From positions 62,001 to 126,000 of the forward strand of contig JANFAH010000089.1 in assembly GCA_024663395.1 (NCBI GenBank): a DNA stretch of 64,000 bases, written 5' to 3'. The translations under genes were made by a program, and so were the position numbers. Below the pieces are notes generated by a model. That model made no database searches and was not told the DNA's origin. It saw only the letters and a list, made by a program, of their open reading frames with translations. Below are positions 19,855 to 31,341 of the stretch, one piece after another. The DNA is from Pisolithus tinctorius. Lineage: Eukaryota; Basidiomycota; Agaricomycetes; Boletales; Pisolithaceae. Position 1 is the stretch's first letter, and each line of letters begins with the position of its first letter.

Positions 19855-20126
19855 TGTTGGAGCACAGTATGCCATCCAGTCTACATTGAGCTGATTAGGT
19901 AATATGTTAGGTACTTAGTTTACACTTCATCTTACCTTACACCTCAGACTTTGTCATTTCAAGTCTGAGGTATGGTGCTACTTCACTACTACAGTACACC
20001 TTTTTACTCACTACCTACACAGTTCTGTGTCTAGGTTAGTAGATAATAAAGACTTCATCAATTCAAGTCTGAGTTCTGTGTCTAGGCTAACTTGAGTAGC
20101 CTTCTGCTCTCACCCTACCCACAAAA
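19855..20126 (+). repeat. Copia 3' LTR, full length (272 bp)
   Basis: Starts TGTTGGAGCACAG, ends CCCACAAAA. It contains the perfect 9-bp stem CTCAGACTT/AAGTCTGAG at 19,943-19,969 and a second AGACTT..AAGTCTGAG copy about 105 bp further on. TTCTGTGTCTAGG also occurs twice. It is the reference for the shortened 5' LTR. Confidence 0.85.
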
Positions 20127-20727
20127 AATTATTCCAGTATGTCTTAACTTCATCCCTACAGTCTTCCACCAGTTGATGTGGATATGTTTCAGTTATCAGG
20201 TACAGATACCACAGCAGTCCCAACCAAGCAATAAGCCCTATTGCAATGCATGCTCTAATCCATCTGAGCTGTAATCACTGGTCTGAGATGTTGATAACCA
20301 CAATGGCATTGTATTGTGTGACCTTGCCAATACTCACTACAGTGGATATTCGAACACCAATACAACAGCAATTATTTAATCAAATCTATTGGTTCCAGTC
20401 TCAATCTCAACATCGAAGGCGAGCCAAGGGACGGCGCCAGAGTGGTGGCAAAACCAACCCCATTTGAGTGGCACATTGAGGATGAACCGTCCTTCCAACA
20501 GGCAATTAGGTAGGCATCATGTGACATTCACAATGGCCAACAACAATCAGTTGTGTATTGATGACCATGGTTCTTGGCATGCTAGGTTATTTGTCCCTGG
20601 GACCAATCAGAACGTCAACCTTTCGGACCATGGGAATGCTACGCCTGGTACCCCTGTGACTTTGTGGGGAAAGTGGAATGGCAACAACCAGCTTTGGCAC
20701 ATTGAAAGTATTGGCGGGGTTCATTGA
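20127..20727 (+). pseudogene. Ricin-B-type lectin, 3' exons (gene interrupted)
   Basis: After the Copia element the lectin resumes. Two exons are clear: one carrying LNLNIEGEPRDGARVV and FEWHIEDEP (about 20,394-20,509), and the last, 20,586-20,727, with NVNLSDHGNATPGTPVTLW and the QxW-type NQLWHIE, stop at 20,725. They are joined by a 76-nt intron (GTAGGC..GCTAG). The part between 20,132 and about 20,390 should hold the middle exon or exons but is blurred by mutations. Strands and motifs fit a three-lobe beta-trefoil lectin of about 150 residues. CpG is absent up to about 20,340 and frequent after it. The gene cannot make a normal product because of the 3.5-kb insertion. Confidence 0.7.
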
Positions 20728-22897
20728 GAAAAAGTGGTCAGATTGCAGCAGTATGGCCAAAGGTGATATACTTACTGTGTTGAGGTGACGCTGTGAAAGA
20801 GTGTATGATATGTACATAGATTGCGAGAGAGGCTAGCTCTGTCTCGTCGGAACCCCACCATATCAGATGGAAGACAGTTAACATTGTCCACGACCAATTG
20901 CCATCTTTCTTTGGTAAGTCAATATGGTACGCACAGTAGCGTTCCGTGAGACACCATGGGAAGGTGACGAAGAAGATATTGTAGACCTCACCAAGATTTT
21001 ACGCAAACGCATATTGTCCCTCGTCCTGCATGTCAGCACAACCTAACGGGCTATGTATCACAGACGTAGGTTGCGTCCCGCCATCGCGTAGTGCTATCGG
21101 CTGTGAGGATTACAACCGATCTTCAACCCCTTCTGCTGCGTTTGCTACGAACGCACGAATAATTGGACCCACAATGGGACTTGTCTTGTCGTATGTCTTA
21201 TACTGATGCTTTATTTTGAGGCTCGTCACTCGGGCGGCGAGAAACATTCGTAACACGACGCTCACCACTCCCCATATGCTTGGGTGTTTTCCCGAAGGCT
21301 TGTCCGATGGTTACAGTTGTCCAGATGGTTGAGGCCCGACAATTTCGAACTCACTGCAATACTCGGTATTCCTCAAAGCGATAGAATTGTCCCCCACTGC
21401 GCTTCTTCGTGACACTTTCACGAGCGGATGCGAGTATTGAGATAGATATTTCAAAAACTTGGCGAGTGTGGAGCCGGGACCCTGAGTGAAGATTGGTGCC
21501 ATGCTGCCAGTCGCAAATCTGTTGGAGTTACATAATCGTTTATGTCGATTCTTCAGGATGGATCGCTGTCAGTTGCACATTGGAGGGTGCCTTGCGGACA
21601 CGATCATTGCCACTGACCAAAAACTGAAAACTACCATTGCATACTAGCGCATCAACGACGCACTTAAAGCTCAAAAACCCAGCACGTGCACTTGCCGGTG
21701 CTTCAGTCCACGACCTGAGCGATCATGTGCGGTAGCAGATCGGCATGAAACTGAGGGGGAAGTTTGTGTATGGCACACCCTTATAGACATAGAGTCTTCC
21801 TACTGCCAATTGCACCTGAGACATTTTTCCAAAAAAAAAAGAAGTTCAGAAGTCGCTCCAGAAGACGTTTTGGTTTACCGGACAAGAAGTAGAGGGCTCC
21901 AGAACAATCTCAACCCTTGCACGCTCGGACTGTGCTACGCCAAAATCCGGGCTCAATTGAGGGACCTGACTGTCACAGAGCACTTGAAACTCACTCACAG
22001 GATCCACTAGCGGGTACTTGGACAATGGTTTCTGTTCCTAGAAGAGTTACATGTTTGTAGCTACCTGCAGACGCTGCACTGCCGACCGTGCACAGGGTCC
22101 CTGTGTCGGCCGACCCCATTATTAACGTCTGGCCGACTGGTCCTCAGTGATGTGCGACGCCAAGAACAGTACATACGCACCAGCCTTCTAGAGTGAGGCG
22201 AAATTGCAATCATATTCAACGTATGAGTAACGCGGGGGTTGGCGCCTGTAGCGTGTTGATAAGTTACTAGCATGCATATCGATGAGACCTGAGAAAAGAC
22301 TTCGGGGAGCACCCCGGCGGCAGCAGCCGCGTTGCGTAATACGGCAACATCGGAGGGTTTACACGCAGCAACAACGGGAGTGCACGGGATCCCCAAGCGC
22401 CCCCGTAGTCTCCGGCCCGGCTGAACGTTGAATACAGACACATGTTCCTGACAAGGCCTCATGGGACAAGTACTGTTGCTCTCACTCTCAGGGACTAGCT
22501 TGACCGTATGTGGATAGACGTGGACGGGCAGCCCTTCTATAATGGAACTAGGACCACACATACTTGCGCCCTTTTTGTGGACAGCCTCGTGCACCGAGGC
22601 TGGTTCAAACGTTCAATTCCGGTGGCGTGCCATGGCTATATGGGCCGTGTACGGTAACAGATGCCCCGATCTGTCCACCGACAACAATCAGCCGAGTGTC
22701 TGATACCCATAATATTGATAGCGAGGTGAATGATGATGAAAACTACCCATTTTTGTTCCCCGCAGACAATAAACACGAGGAGGTGGCGTGGCCCATCCGA
22801 ACCCGTCATCGCAGTGCCATTATTAAAAGGTACATACGTCCCCATCCTCCTCCCTGGCACCCTCCAAGCAAGTTTCCGCATCGTGTATCCCTGTGGC
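20728..22897. other. Intergenic region, no gene recognised
   Basis: CpG-normal sequence. A 177-codon minus-strand frame (22,061-22,594) and shorter frames show no family motif, and I do not call them. The last 200 bp are the likely promoter of the next gene. Confidence 0.4.
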
Positions 22898-24121
22898 ATG
22901 TCGACGATATCACACAACGAGGTCCGACTTTCCAGGTCGATGCTTCTCCACCTTCTCGACGACCTCCAGAGCAGGACTCTTCTCGAATTCCGCACTCAAA
23001 TTCGTCTTTTCATTCACGGCGGTGCCGTGATGATCCTACACAGTTCCCTCTCTACTTCCAGCACACGTAGAACGACTAGAGATATAGACTATATCCGACG
23101 TGCGTTCGGACATGAGTGGAGAAAACGTGGCGTACATGACGCAGAGGAGCGGTTGCAGGCTTGTATTAACGCCACAGCCCGTAAATTCGAGGTTGGGTAC
23201 GCTTCTCAACTCCTTGCCCTCCGACATATGAAATGAACGAACACATCTGGCAGCACCGACTGGATGAATGCCGACCCGGACGTCGCTCTTCCTTTCGCTC
23301 GGGAGTGAGTCCTTCCCCTTCCTCCTCGTCCTCGACTCACCGTTCCGTAATCACCCCACAGTCCCAGAGGTCACATCTACGACCCCATATACCATGACTC
23401 CAAACAACAAAATAACATAGACATGAACACCGTATACGCAGCACCTGGCCTACGCCTCGTCAGCGTTACCATGTTCTGGGGTGTCGCTCTGAAACTAGTA
23501 CGGTACAAGAAAGAAGACCCAAAGGATATCGTTGCAATGTTAAAACATGGTACCAAGTTAAATGGGGTACAGTGGACGCCAACACTGATGGAAGAGTGGA
23601 TCAAGACGCTCTGTTGGCCAATGGGTTATAGTCAATATCATCCACAGCAGTCGGAAGAACTCAGGACGCGCATACGCGATGCCGTACGACTTGTTCAGAT
23701 GTCTTCGGACGATCAGGAAGGGTATGCGAATGTTTTCAGGAGATACGCCGGACTGCGGCCGAGTGCGTCGATGCATTCTCTGCCTGATGCGGCAGTATCG
23801 ACGGTCCCGACGGGTTTTGCTTGTTCGGACAGCACCGCTTATCACAATCGCCCTCCTATACCCAAGCAGCATAACACTTCCATCGATCACGGTCACTCTC
23901 TCACACATTCCCATCTACACCATTATACCCGGACCCGCCCACATACGCCTCCACATTTGGAAACAAACCCTCGTGCACATACACGCACGCACGTAATTCC
24001 CGTCCCAACACACTCCCATTGCGATCAACCTCTCCATCCCCCCAACTTTCATGTAGCTGAACCGATGGCGGCGTATCATCTCCCGTTGCCTAGGCAACAC
24101 AGTGCCACACGTGCCTTTTGA
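22898..24121 (+). CDS. Conserved protein, nucleotidyltransferase-like N-terminal part
   Basis: Three exons fit exactly: 22,898-23,196, 23,254-23,304 and 23,362-24,121, with 57-nt introns (GTACGC..GGCAG and GTGAGT..CCACAG), giving 369 aa. The N-terminal part has RLFIHGGAVMILH followed by a TRDIDYI motif; a Gly-Gly turn then an Asp-x-Asp strand is the layout of nucleotidyltransferase-fold proteins such as the AbiEii type. Then come DWMNADPDVALPFAR, DPIYHDSKQ and a KLVRYKKEDPKDIVAML block. I recall similar fungal proteins of unknown function but not a domain name. The last third (from about residue 250) is low-complexity, rich in His, Thr and Pro, and probably disordered. The start at 22,898 (MSTISHNEVRLS) is chosen because conservation-like sequence begins there; upstream in-frame ATGs exist (22,730). 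Substrate and pathway are unknown. Confidence 0.6.
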
Positions 24122-25192
24122 GCACTCCGCGTCGAGCGCCGGTGGTAAGTAGTGGCTCTCAGTCGCCAGGGCTGGGTCGTGGCTACCGAGATCATATCAG
24201 TCTGTCTCAGGGATCCGACGTTTAAAGGTGTACTTCCCGTCGGATGTGCCTCGTCCTACTGTGCATCACTGCCCAACCTACACCTGATCCCGCTCGGCAT
24301 ACCCGCCGGCATCGTACAGACCAATTCGTCACTGACTCTCCCTATGTATCGCCACGACTGTTGCATTGGCTGAACCCGCTTGTTTTTCTCTTTGTAACTT
24401 GCTTTCTTTTTCTTTTTTGGTTATCCTGTCTAACTGCATCGTTCTCCATCCGTTCGCTTGCTATTGAAAGTTTCGGCTGAGGGATCAATTGCTTTGTGCT
24501 AATTATGCTAGAGATACTTGTATGTCACACTACTCTTTATCTTATCTCTCATTTTTCGGCATCTGTAACTGCCATCTGTATGTGTAATTTGGAAGGAATT
24601 TTACTACTCCCAATTAAACGGGACCCACTTTTTCGCACAGCACCAACCACGGTCTGGCGCGGGCATGGAAGACACCAAACTTGTAGTTAACGCTACTATA
24701 CTTTCGAAGTCGGCCGCGGAGGTTATGACAACCAGAATCAAAACCGTATGGCAAAATCACAGCATCGCTCCAGCACACGTCCGAGGTGTGCCCTTGTACT
24801 ACGGGACGTGCACGTATGTATAGTGGTTGATAAATGCAGTACATACCTTCGATGATGTACATTTATATTAATGTGTAGGTAAATGCAACCATACTGATAT
24901 GTGTGTAGCGTGGGAAGGGCGAGGTCGTTTAAACAACGCCCACATTCACTCACCGGCGACAAATCCACTTACAAGCTCCCTTCTACATTTTGTTTTCCTG
25001 CTCTTCACGACCCACAGCACGACCATCCTCATTTCTCTCCGTGATCCAGCTAGACGCATCCCAAGAATATTCCCTTCTCGCTTGTTTTCAGTTGTCTGGT
25101 CAATCCCGAATACCCGATATCACTCATCGACCATATAATATCTCATACCACCCAACCAGCACTTGCTTGATACAGATTTACATTGCTTTCGA
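24122..25192. other. Intergenic region with xylulokinase promoter
   Basis: No gene is seen. The 150 bp before the next start are C/T-rich (TTCTCTCC, CTTCTCGC), as common in fungal promoters. Confidence 0.4.
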
Positions 25193-28009
25193 ATGGCACC
25201 AGGACAAAAATCAGGACCAGCGCTTTTTCTTGGACTTGAACTCGCAACCGACCAGCTACGCGCTTCGATCGTAGACGAGAGCTTGGAACTGGTAGGTGTG
25301 GAATGCGTGGACTTCGACTCGGAGTTGCCAGAATACCAGTGCGTCTCGTTCTCTCCGATCTCCTCTCCCTCGCGATCGGGTTTTGCAAATTCGAGTACAC
25401 TTGCTTCGCATCACTGCCCGTTTGGCCGGTACGGTTCACCACAAATGCTGATAAGTTTTTAGGACTCAAGGTGGTATATTTACTACACCAGGAGATGCCT
25501 ACACGACTCCCGTCGATATGTGGGTAAAAGCCCTAGGTGCGTGGTGTATCGCGGGAGCAAATTTTCGCGTCTCCTAGAATTTACTAATTTGGATTTTGTT
25601 TTTTCCAATTTCTCGATCGCAAATCCATCACGTGCGTTCCGACCTAATAGACTTCCTGCTAGAAAAACTAGCAAGGAACCACGATGTGACCAGAATAAAG
25701 GCGATAGGTGGTTGCGCTCAGGTTTGTCGAGTGGAATTGGACGGGTACAAGAATCTTATCTCTTTGCTTTAGTATGCGGTAGTCTGGTGGAAGTCAACAC
25801 CAATACCTTCATTTCCTGCATTAGACCCTCGCCTTCCCCTCCACTCGCAACTCCCACCAAACACGTTTTCGTTGGCAAACACTCCCGTTGCACAGGATAC
25901 TTCGGCACATACACATGCGTTAGCCCTCGAAGCACTTCTTGGAGGTCCTGACCATATGGCTGCTCGGGTGGGCACCTGTGCCAATGCGTCCCTCCTTGCC
26001 GCTCAACTGCTCCGTGTCCGTGAGTCTTGGACCTCAGACGTGTGGTCCCGCACCGGCAAAATCCAACTTGCGAGCACGTTTATTGCCAGTATGATTGTTG
26101 GAGAGTGGGTCAACGTGGGCGAAGCGGAAGCTTGCGCCACTGGTATGTGGTCCCATGTTGCGGGTCAAGTTAGTCAAGGACATTGGGACGAGGGGGTTCT
26201 TGAAATTATTGGCGGGAGTCGGGAGGAGGGGCGCAGAATTCGTGGTTGGCTGGGTGAAGTCGACTTCACGAGTGGAAGAAAAACAGCCAATTTGTCTCGA
26301 TACATTTGTGAGAGGTATGGCTTTGAACCTGGTGGGTTTTCTCCAATACTCTTTCCCCTCCGCTTCTAACCCCAGGTGACTAGATACGATCGTGACTCCT
26401 TTCACCTCCGACTATCTCTCTGCATATTTGTCTATTTGCCCTTCACCAGGAGATGCTGTTCTATCATTCGGTCCTATGGATACCCTCATGACACCCGCAC
26501 AACACTATGTACCGACTCGGCTTTATTGCCTCTTCCCCCATCCCGCTCAAGATCCTAATGAAAAGCGTAGATATATCGCAATGCTGACGAGCAGGTAATT
26601 TTGATCTCTCGGTGGATACTCTTGCACTGATGTTTGTCATTAAGAAATGCCGACGTTCCTCGTGCTCTTGTACGAGACATGTACACAAAAAGTTGGAGTG
26701 CCTTTGACCGTCTGGTTGCTATTGTCCCTCCTGGTGGATCCATAGGGTATGTACACAAGCTCCGTCATATAAGATCCGGTCTAAACCACAGTGCATTGTT
26801 CATCGCTTTATCAGCCTCGATGACAAGTTGTTCAGTTTCTGGCTCCTACAACCTGACAGCTATCCCCTTTCACACGTAAAGGGTATCTATCGTTTTGAGA
26901 CGGGCATAAAAGTAAACGAATTCCGAGACCTTCGCGCGAATCCTCGATGTCTTCTGGAGAGTCAGGTACTCTCTTTCCGCGTCCGGTGGTCACGCATGGT
27001 ATCGACGGGCGTCCTGGGTTCAAACGTCACCCGAAACCGTGGAAATGTCCAAGCTCAAAGTCCCAGTCCTGCAGCTCTTGTTTCCTCGGGTCAGAACACG
27101 CGTGCGGCAAGTCTTGGATTGTCTTTCGACCCATATGACTTCTCCCCGTTACCAACGAGGGTTCTTGTCACGGGAGCTGCTGCAAACTTTCCTTCCGTTG
27201 CTAACCTCGTTGGTGACGTATTCAATGCATCGGTGTTTATGCCGAACACGCAAGTTGACTCTGCGCAAGTCGTGCCACATCGCAATGCTCCTGCCGCAGG
27301 ATTTCCGTCGCGTGCTTCTCTTGGAGGGGCGTACTTAGCGCGGTGGATATGGGGTAAAGATCGCACATCTATTGTCGGTGGGTCCAGCGCCGGCCGCGGC
27401 CTAGGGGGCTTCGAAGAGGAAATCCGTAGACTGCATGGGAAACGTTGGGTGGCCAGTGGGTGTACTTTGCTTCGCACGAACGTGAATGCTCCTGTGGGCG
27501 GAAACCCGGGGAGTGGTGCCAATAGCGGTACGAGCACTCCTTATGGAGCCAGATCTGGACTTGGATCTACGGTGTTCGTGGAGGAGGAGGAAGATGAGGA
27601 AGAAGAGATGGAGCGAAGCAGAGGGGGACTGTTGGCACCTGCATCGGTGTTTGCAGGTGGATTTGCCGACCGGGACCTTGGGAGGGACATCGGGCGCGTG
27701 AGGACGTTGCCAGGCTCAGTCGATGCCCTTTCCAGTGGGGGTTCATCAGGAATGCAGTCTTCGACCTTCACAGCCTCCGACCTGACTCCAGGTCGAGTAA
27801 GCCCTGGGGGAAATGGTGGTCCCATTGCTGCGTCTGTTCCACAAGCTGCATCGCTGACGCCTGTGACTGCCCTACCTACGTCGGATGCGGAGGCGCAGAT
27901 TGGTTTAGCCAAGGTTGCGGAGGCAGACGTGGACGCATTCATGACATATGCAGCTATTGTTCCTGAGTACTGCAGGTTGGAGGGCATGCTTTGTAAATCA
28001 CTTGTATAG
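25193..28009 (+). CDS. D-xylulose kinase (xylulokinase), FGGY family
   Basis: Phosphorylates D-xylulose to xylulose 5-phosphate with ATP in the cytosol, feeding pentoses into the pentose phosphate pathway. Seven exons close in frame: 25,193-25,338, 25,463-25,536, 25,651-25,721, 25,773-26,331, 26,384-26,594, 26,645-26,746 and 26,815-28,009 (785 aa). Family features: FLGLELATDQLRASIVDESL at the N-terminus, TQGGIFTTPGDAYTTP then VDMWVKALDFLLEKL, IKAIGGCAQYAVVWW, TGKIQLASTFIASMIVG, RYGFEPDTIVTPFTSD, RVLVTGAAANFPSVANLVGD near 510, and VAEADVDAFMTYAAIVPEYC at the end. Fungal relatives are usually about 570-620 aa; the excess is a Gly/Ser-rich insertion with an acidic run (VEEEEDEEEEME) between about 27,480 and 27,870. 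Splice choices are mine and fit the conserved blocks. It is convergent with the next gene, with a 480-bp gap. Confidence 0.85.
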
Positions 28010-28490
28010 ATTTATAGTGCCACCGCTCAAAAAAATGTCGAAACTCCCTAGCTGTTGTATACATGTATATTTGTAGGGTGACATCTACGCTTTCGGAATA
28101 CTTGGACCTGCTCTTGGACTTAGGGTTGTGTACACTTTGGTGAAACAGCCATATTGCAATACTTGCATTTTGATGTGATATTATTGCTCTCTGTTCTGTA
28201 AACTTGGTTCAGTTGTTGCTCTCAATTGTGTTGTCACTGTACTGTTTTCACCAGCAATGCTCTTGGTATGGAGGTATCCTTAGGAGTGCTATGACAATAC
28301 CCTGCATACAACTAGGCATGCGAAGCGACTGAATAATAATACATCCTGTGGTCCCAGGCTGTGGGGGTTAATAGTTGTAAATGTTATCCATGACCCACTC
28401 CTAGTCCCTTCTCATAAACTGGGCTAAACCTACTATCCATGCAACCCAAGCTAACCAGTAAGGCATTCATATGCTGCCCACATATACCCT
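28010..28490. other. 3' intergenic space between convergent genes
   Basis: Holds the 3' ends of the xylulokinase and peptidase transcripts. No gene is seen. CpG is somewhat lower than in the flanking exons. Confidence 0.4.
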
Positions 28491-31341
28491 TCACAGAGCT
28501 ACGTTCGCACCAGACTTGGATACTCCAAAAATTTCATCAAGGAATGCATCTGAATTAGGTTGTCGACCAAGAAAATCCTGTTAAGAGGGCAGGTCATTAC
28601 AATGTCTTCCTGTATTAGTGTAAAACGTACATTGAGCATCACCATCTCATCTCGGCTTCCACCCGGTAAAAGAATCTTATTTCGATACAGCTGGCCAAGA
28701 ACCGGGTCCAGAGGATCCTTTTTGAACACTGTTCTGTACATATCTGTGGCAAAAACCAACGAGTAGGTATACCTGTACAATGGAAGTGGACATGGAATGT
28801 CAAGGTAACGGTGGATAATCGCATGACTTACCCATAGTACCCTACATCATACCCATGTATGATGTGGCTGAACGAGCAGTGACCAGGTTGAGGTTCCCCA
28901 CTTTTGAGGAAGGATATCGTCTCTCGCATCTCAGCCCAAAGTTTGGTGTAGTCTGCAGGCTCTGAATGGTAGACATAGTCAGCCAGCTCAGTCAATCTAC
29001 ACAGAGCACCTTAAACCTTTGTCGGTATGAACTTTGAGGTCAAATTTGGCAAGGAAGAGCTGCCGAAGGTAGAATAGCCCAACATTCACGTACCGACTGT
29101 CCATTAGAGACGATCACGACAAGTCATGGAAAGGGAAGTGTGTGAAGGGACGGACCTCTGGATAATCTTTTCGATGAGGCCAGCTGGGAGCGGCTCTTGC
29201 GTCTTATAATGGCTCGACATCTTTTTCAGAACCTCTGGCTCCCAACACCTGAGACAATCGCGTCAATCAGCACCTTCTAGTCTCGGAACGGATTCCACAA
29301 ACCAGTTCTCTAGCATTTGTGACGGGGCCTCTCCAAAATCGAGTGCAACTGCCGTCCCGTGGAAACGGGAGTACCGTGTCTGACTCAAGAGATTATGAAA
29401 CACATGTCCCATCTCGTGGAAGAAGGTCGTCACATCATGATGTCGCATGAGTGCAGGGCGCTCAGGCATAGGTTTTGCAAGGTTAGCTACCATCACTGTA
29501 AGTGGATAATGGCGGCCTCCAGAGGGAAGATCATAACCAGGGTGAAGGCTGTAGACTGAAGCATGAGAGTACTTGGCAGCTAGGATGTAAAGATGTTAAT
29601 GGGCCGCTGTTCTGCATGTTCTAAACCGCCACACGCACAACGAGGGAAGAGATCAAGGTAACAGTAACCGACGAAGCTCGATTCGTTCATTGCATCCGTT
29701 TCCCACACGGCGAACTGCTGGACGTCTGGGATAAATTGTGAAGAAAACAATCCACTTATGTTAGAAGTTTGGCTAAACTTACCAGCATGCCAAACATCTT
29801 TCTTCTCGGCTGTTACCTCCACAAATTTGACACCTAACAGGTTCTGATAGATGCTGAGGACAGTGGAGACAACAACCGAGACTGGGAAGTACTCTTTCAC
29901 GAGAGAGGCGTCGAGGCTTAGAGTCTTCTCGACGAACCGACGGTTGTAGTACCTGGACAATAGTATCATGATTAGATATCATTAGAGCAGATGATGACGA
30001 TGTGAGACCAGACTTGCCCATGGTCCCAAATATAAAATTTTTCATCAAAGGGAAAGCCACGTCTCTCATGTTCCTCTTTCTTTAGTGCAAGCAGAATTTC
30101 GTGCTCTTTGATACCAAGGGGTCGAAGCTTCGCTTCAAGGTGATCTACGAACTACGTATGAGGCTATTAGGAGTACGTTGATATGGTCTAGCAAACGAAG
30201 GGACTTACTACTTGTGCAGCATTACCAGTCTTCACCATCTTTACCTCAGTGATGTAATCTGCCCATGTTTTGTAACCCAACATAGTAGCTATGCGGCGGC
30301 GAAGGTTGAGGACACGCGTAACGAGGGGAACATTTATCGCCAATTTGGACTCATGTGCTTCATATGCTCTCTGGCGCGTAACTGGACTGATAGCAAATCC
30401 AAACTGCATTGTTGGATCAATGCGTCAAGACCACGGTTGGTAATGTAAACTTACGACCGGTTGAATATCAGGTGTCTTGAAAGTCACATGGTAGACTTCC
30501 TTGTCGTCCTCTGTGCACTTCAGATATCCAGAAATGACGTCGTCCGGGACACCTTCGAGTTCATCGCGTGTACAACTGAGATAACCCTGTTCAGGGATTT
30601 AATTGCAGGCCACTCGGGCACCCTAAAAGTACACTTACATCTTCTTCATTAAAGTTTCTCTTCGAAGCAGTAGCTCCCCCATCGGTGCGGGTCGAAAATG
30701 ATAATATGTACGTACCATCGCCTCTACGACCACCTGCGATAACTCCTTTTGGAGAGCCGCGAGTTTGGTTCTCTCCTCTTCCGGAAGAGCCAACCCAGCG
30801 CGTTTTCCATCAAGGACCATCTGCTCAACCAATCTCTGTTGCTCGCTGGTAAGCTTCTCGAAGGCACCAGAAACATGCAAGTTCTCCTCAGCTGCAACTT
30901 TAGCTTGGAAGACGTCCAGACGCATGGATTCTTCGATGCCAAAATGTTTCTGAAGTTGTTCTGCTTGAGTGGAAGCATCGCGGAGCTCTTTGGACGTAGC
31001 AACGTTTTGGTAGAATGTGAGAGGCTGGGTTGCGACATCGAATTGTCCCTCTGCGTCGGCGAGCCGTGCCTGGTGTTTACACTTCTGAGTCAAGTACGAC
31101 GAGCAAGGCTCTGGCGCGATCACTCACAAATACCTATCAATGGATGCGGCTCGTTTCAGGCCTTTGCGACCAGTATAACTTGAGCCCTCACCGTGTCGAA
31201 GTTACATTCAGCCGGGGAAAGAGCGGCGACCTCATCACTGATGACTTTGCGCTTCGTGATGGCACCACTGATCAATTGGATCACCTCTTCCGGGGTGTGG
31301 TTCCACCTCGGCGGTTCTTGCAAGGGCGTCAAGCCAGCCAT
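28491..31341 (-). CDS. M3 family zinc metallopeptidase (saccharolysin / thimet oligopeptidase type)
   Basis: Degrades short peptides in the cytosol or intermembrane space. It is a multi-exon minus-strand gene, start at 31,339-31,341 (MAGLTPLQEPPRWNHTPEEV), stop at 28,491. Blocks in order: ARLADAEGQFDVATQPLTFY, RDASTQAEQLQKHFGIEE, LPEEERTKLAALQKEL, short exon RNFNEED, GYLSCTRDELEGVPDDVISG, KLAINVPLVTRVLNLRRRIA, PLGIKEHEILLALKKEE, YYNRRFVEKTLSLD, then the catalytic FFHEMGHVFHNLLS (HExxH at 29,404-29,418) with DFGEAPSQMLENW downstream as third zinc ligand region, YTYSLVFATDMY and FLDEIFGVSKSGANV near the end. All domains expected of the roughly 680-700 aa family are present. The first exon ends at GACACG|GTGAGG; the junction to ARLADAEGQ is uncertain (one long intron or a micro-exon). 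Yeast PRD1 is the likely counterpart. Confidence 0.85.

Larger units (their letters stand above)
16609..20126 (+). mobile_element. Copia element lacking integrase core and reverse transcriptase, inserted in lectin gene
   Basis: The 3.5-kb element is flanked by the 5-bp duplication AATTA (16,604-16,608 and 20,127-20,131). It has two LTRs, a primer-binding-like GGTTATGAGCCC at 16,777 and a polypurine tract GAGGGGG just before the 3' LTR (about 19,846-19,852). The internal 3.1 kb codes for gag with a zinc knuckle, protease and a GAG-pre-integrase piece, then an unidentified open frame. No DDE integrase core, reverse transcriptase or RNase H motif is visible. It is therefore non-autonomous or internally deleted, and its coding part has stops. 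Insertion into the lectin gene is direct from the sequence. Confidence 0.9.

Noticed and set aside
22061..22594. 177-codon minus-strand open frame
   Set aside because: No recognisable motif, Arg/Ser/Val-rich as expected for an accidental frame in GC-richer sequence, and it overlaps the promoter side of the gene at 22,898.
27091..27987. Two 148-codon minus-strand frames over xylulokinase
   Set aside because: Antisense shadows of xylulokinase exon 7.
28026..28050. CGCTCAAAAAAATGTCGAAAC, similar to the Tc1 terminus CAGTGGCTCAAAAAAGTGTC
   Set aside because: No TA-CAGTGG start and no matching inverted end nearby; probably coincidence or a very old scar.
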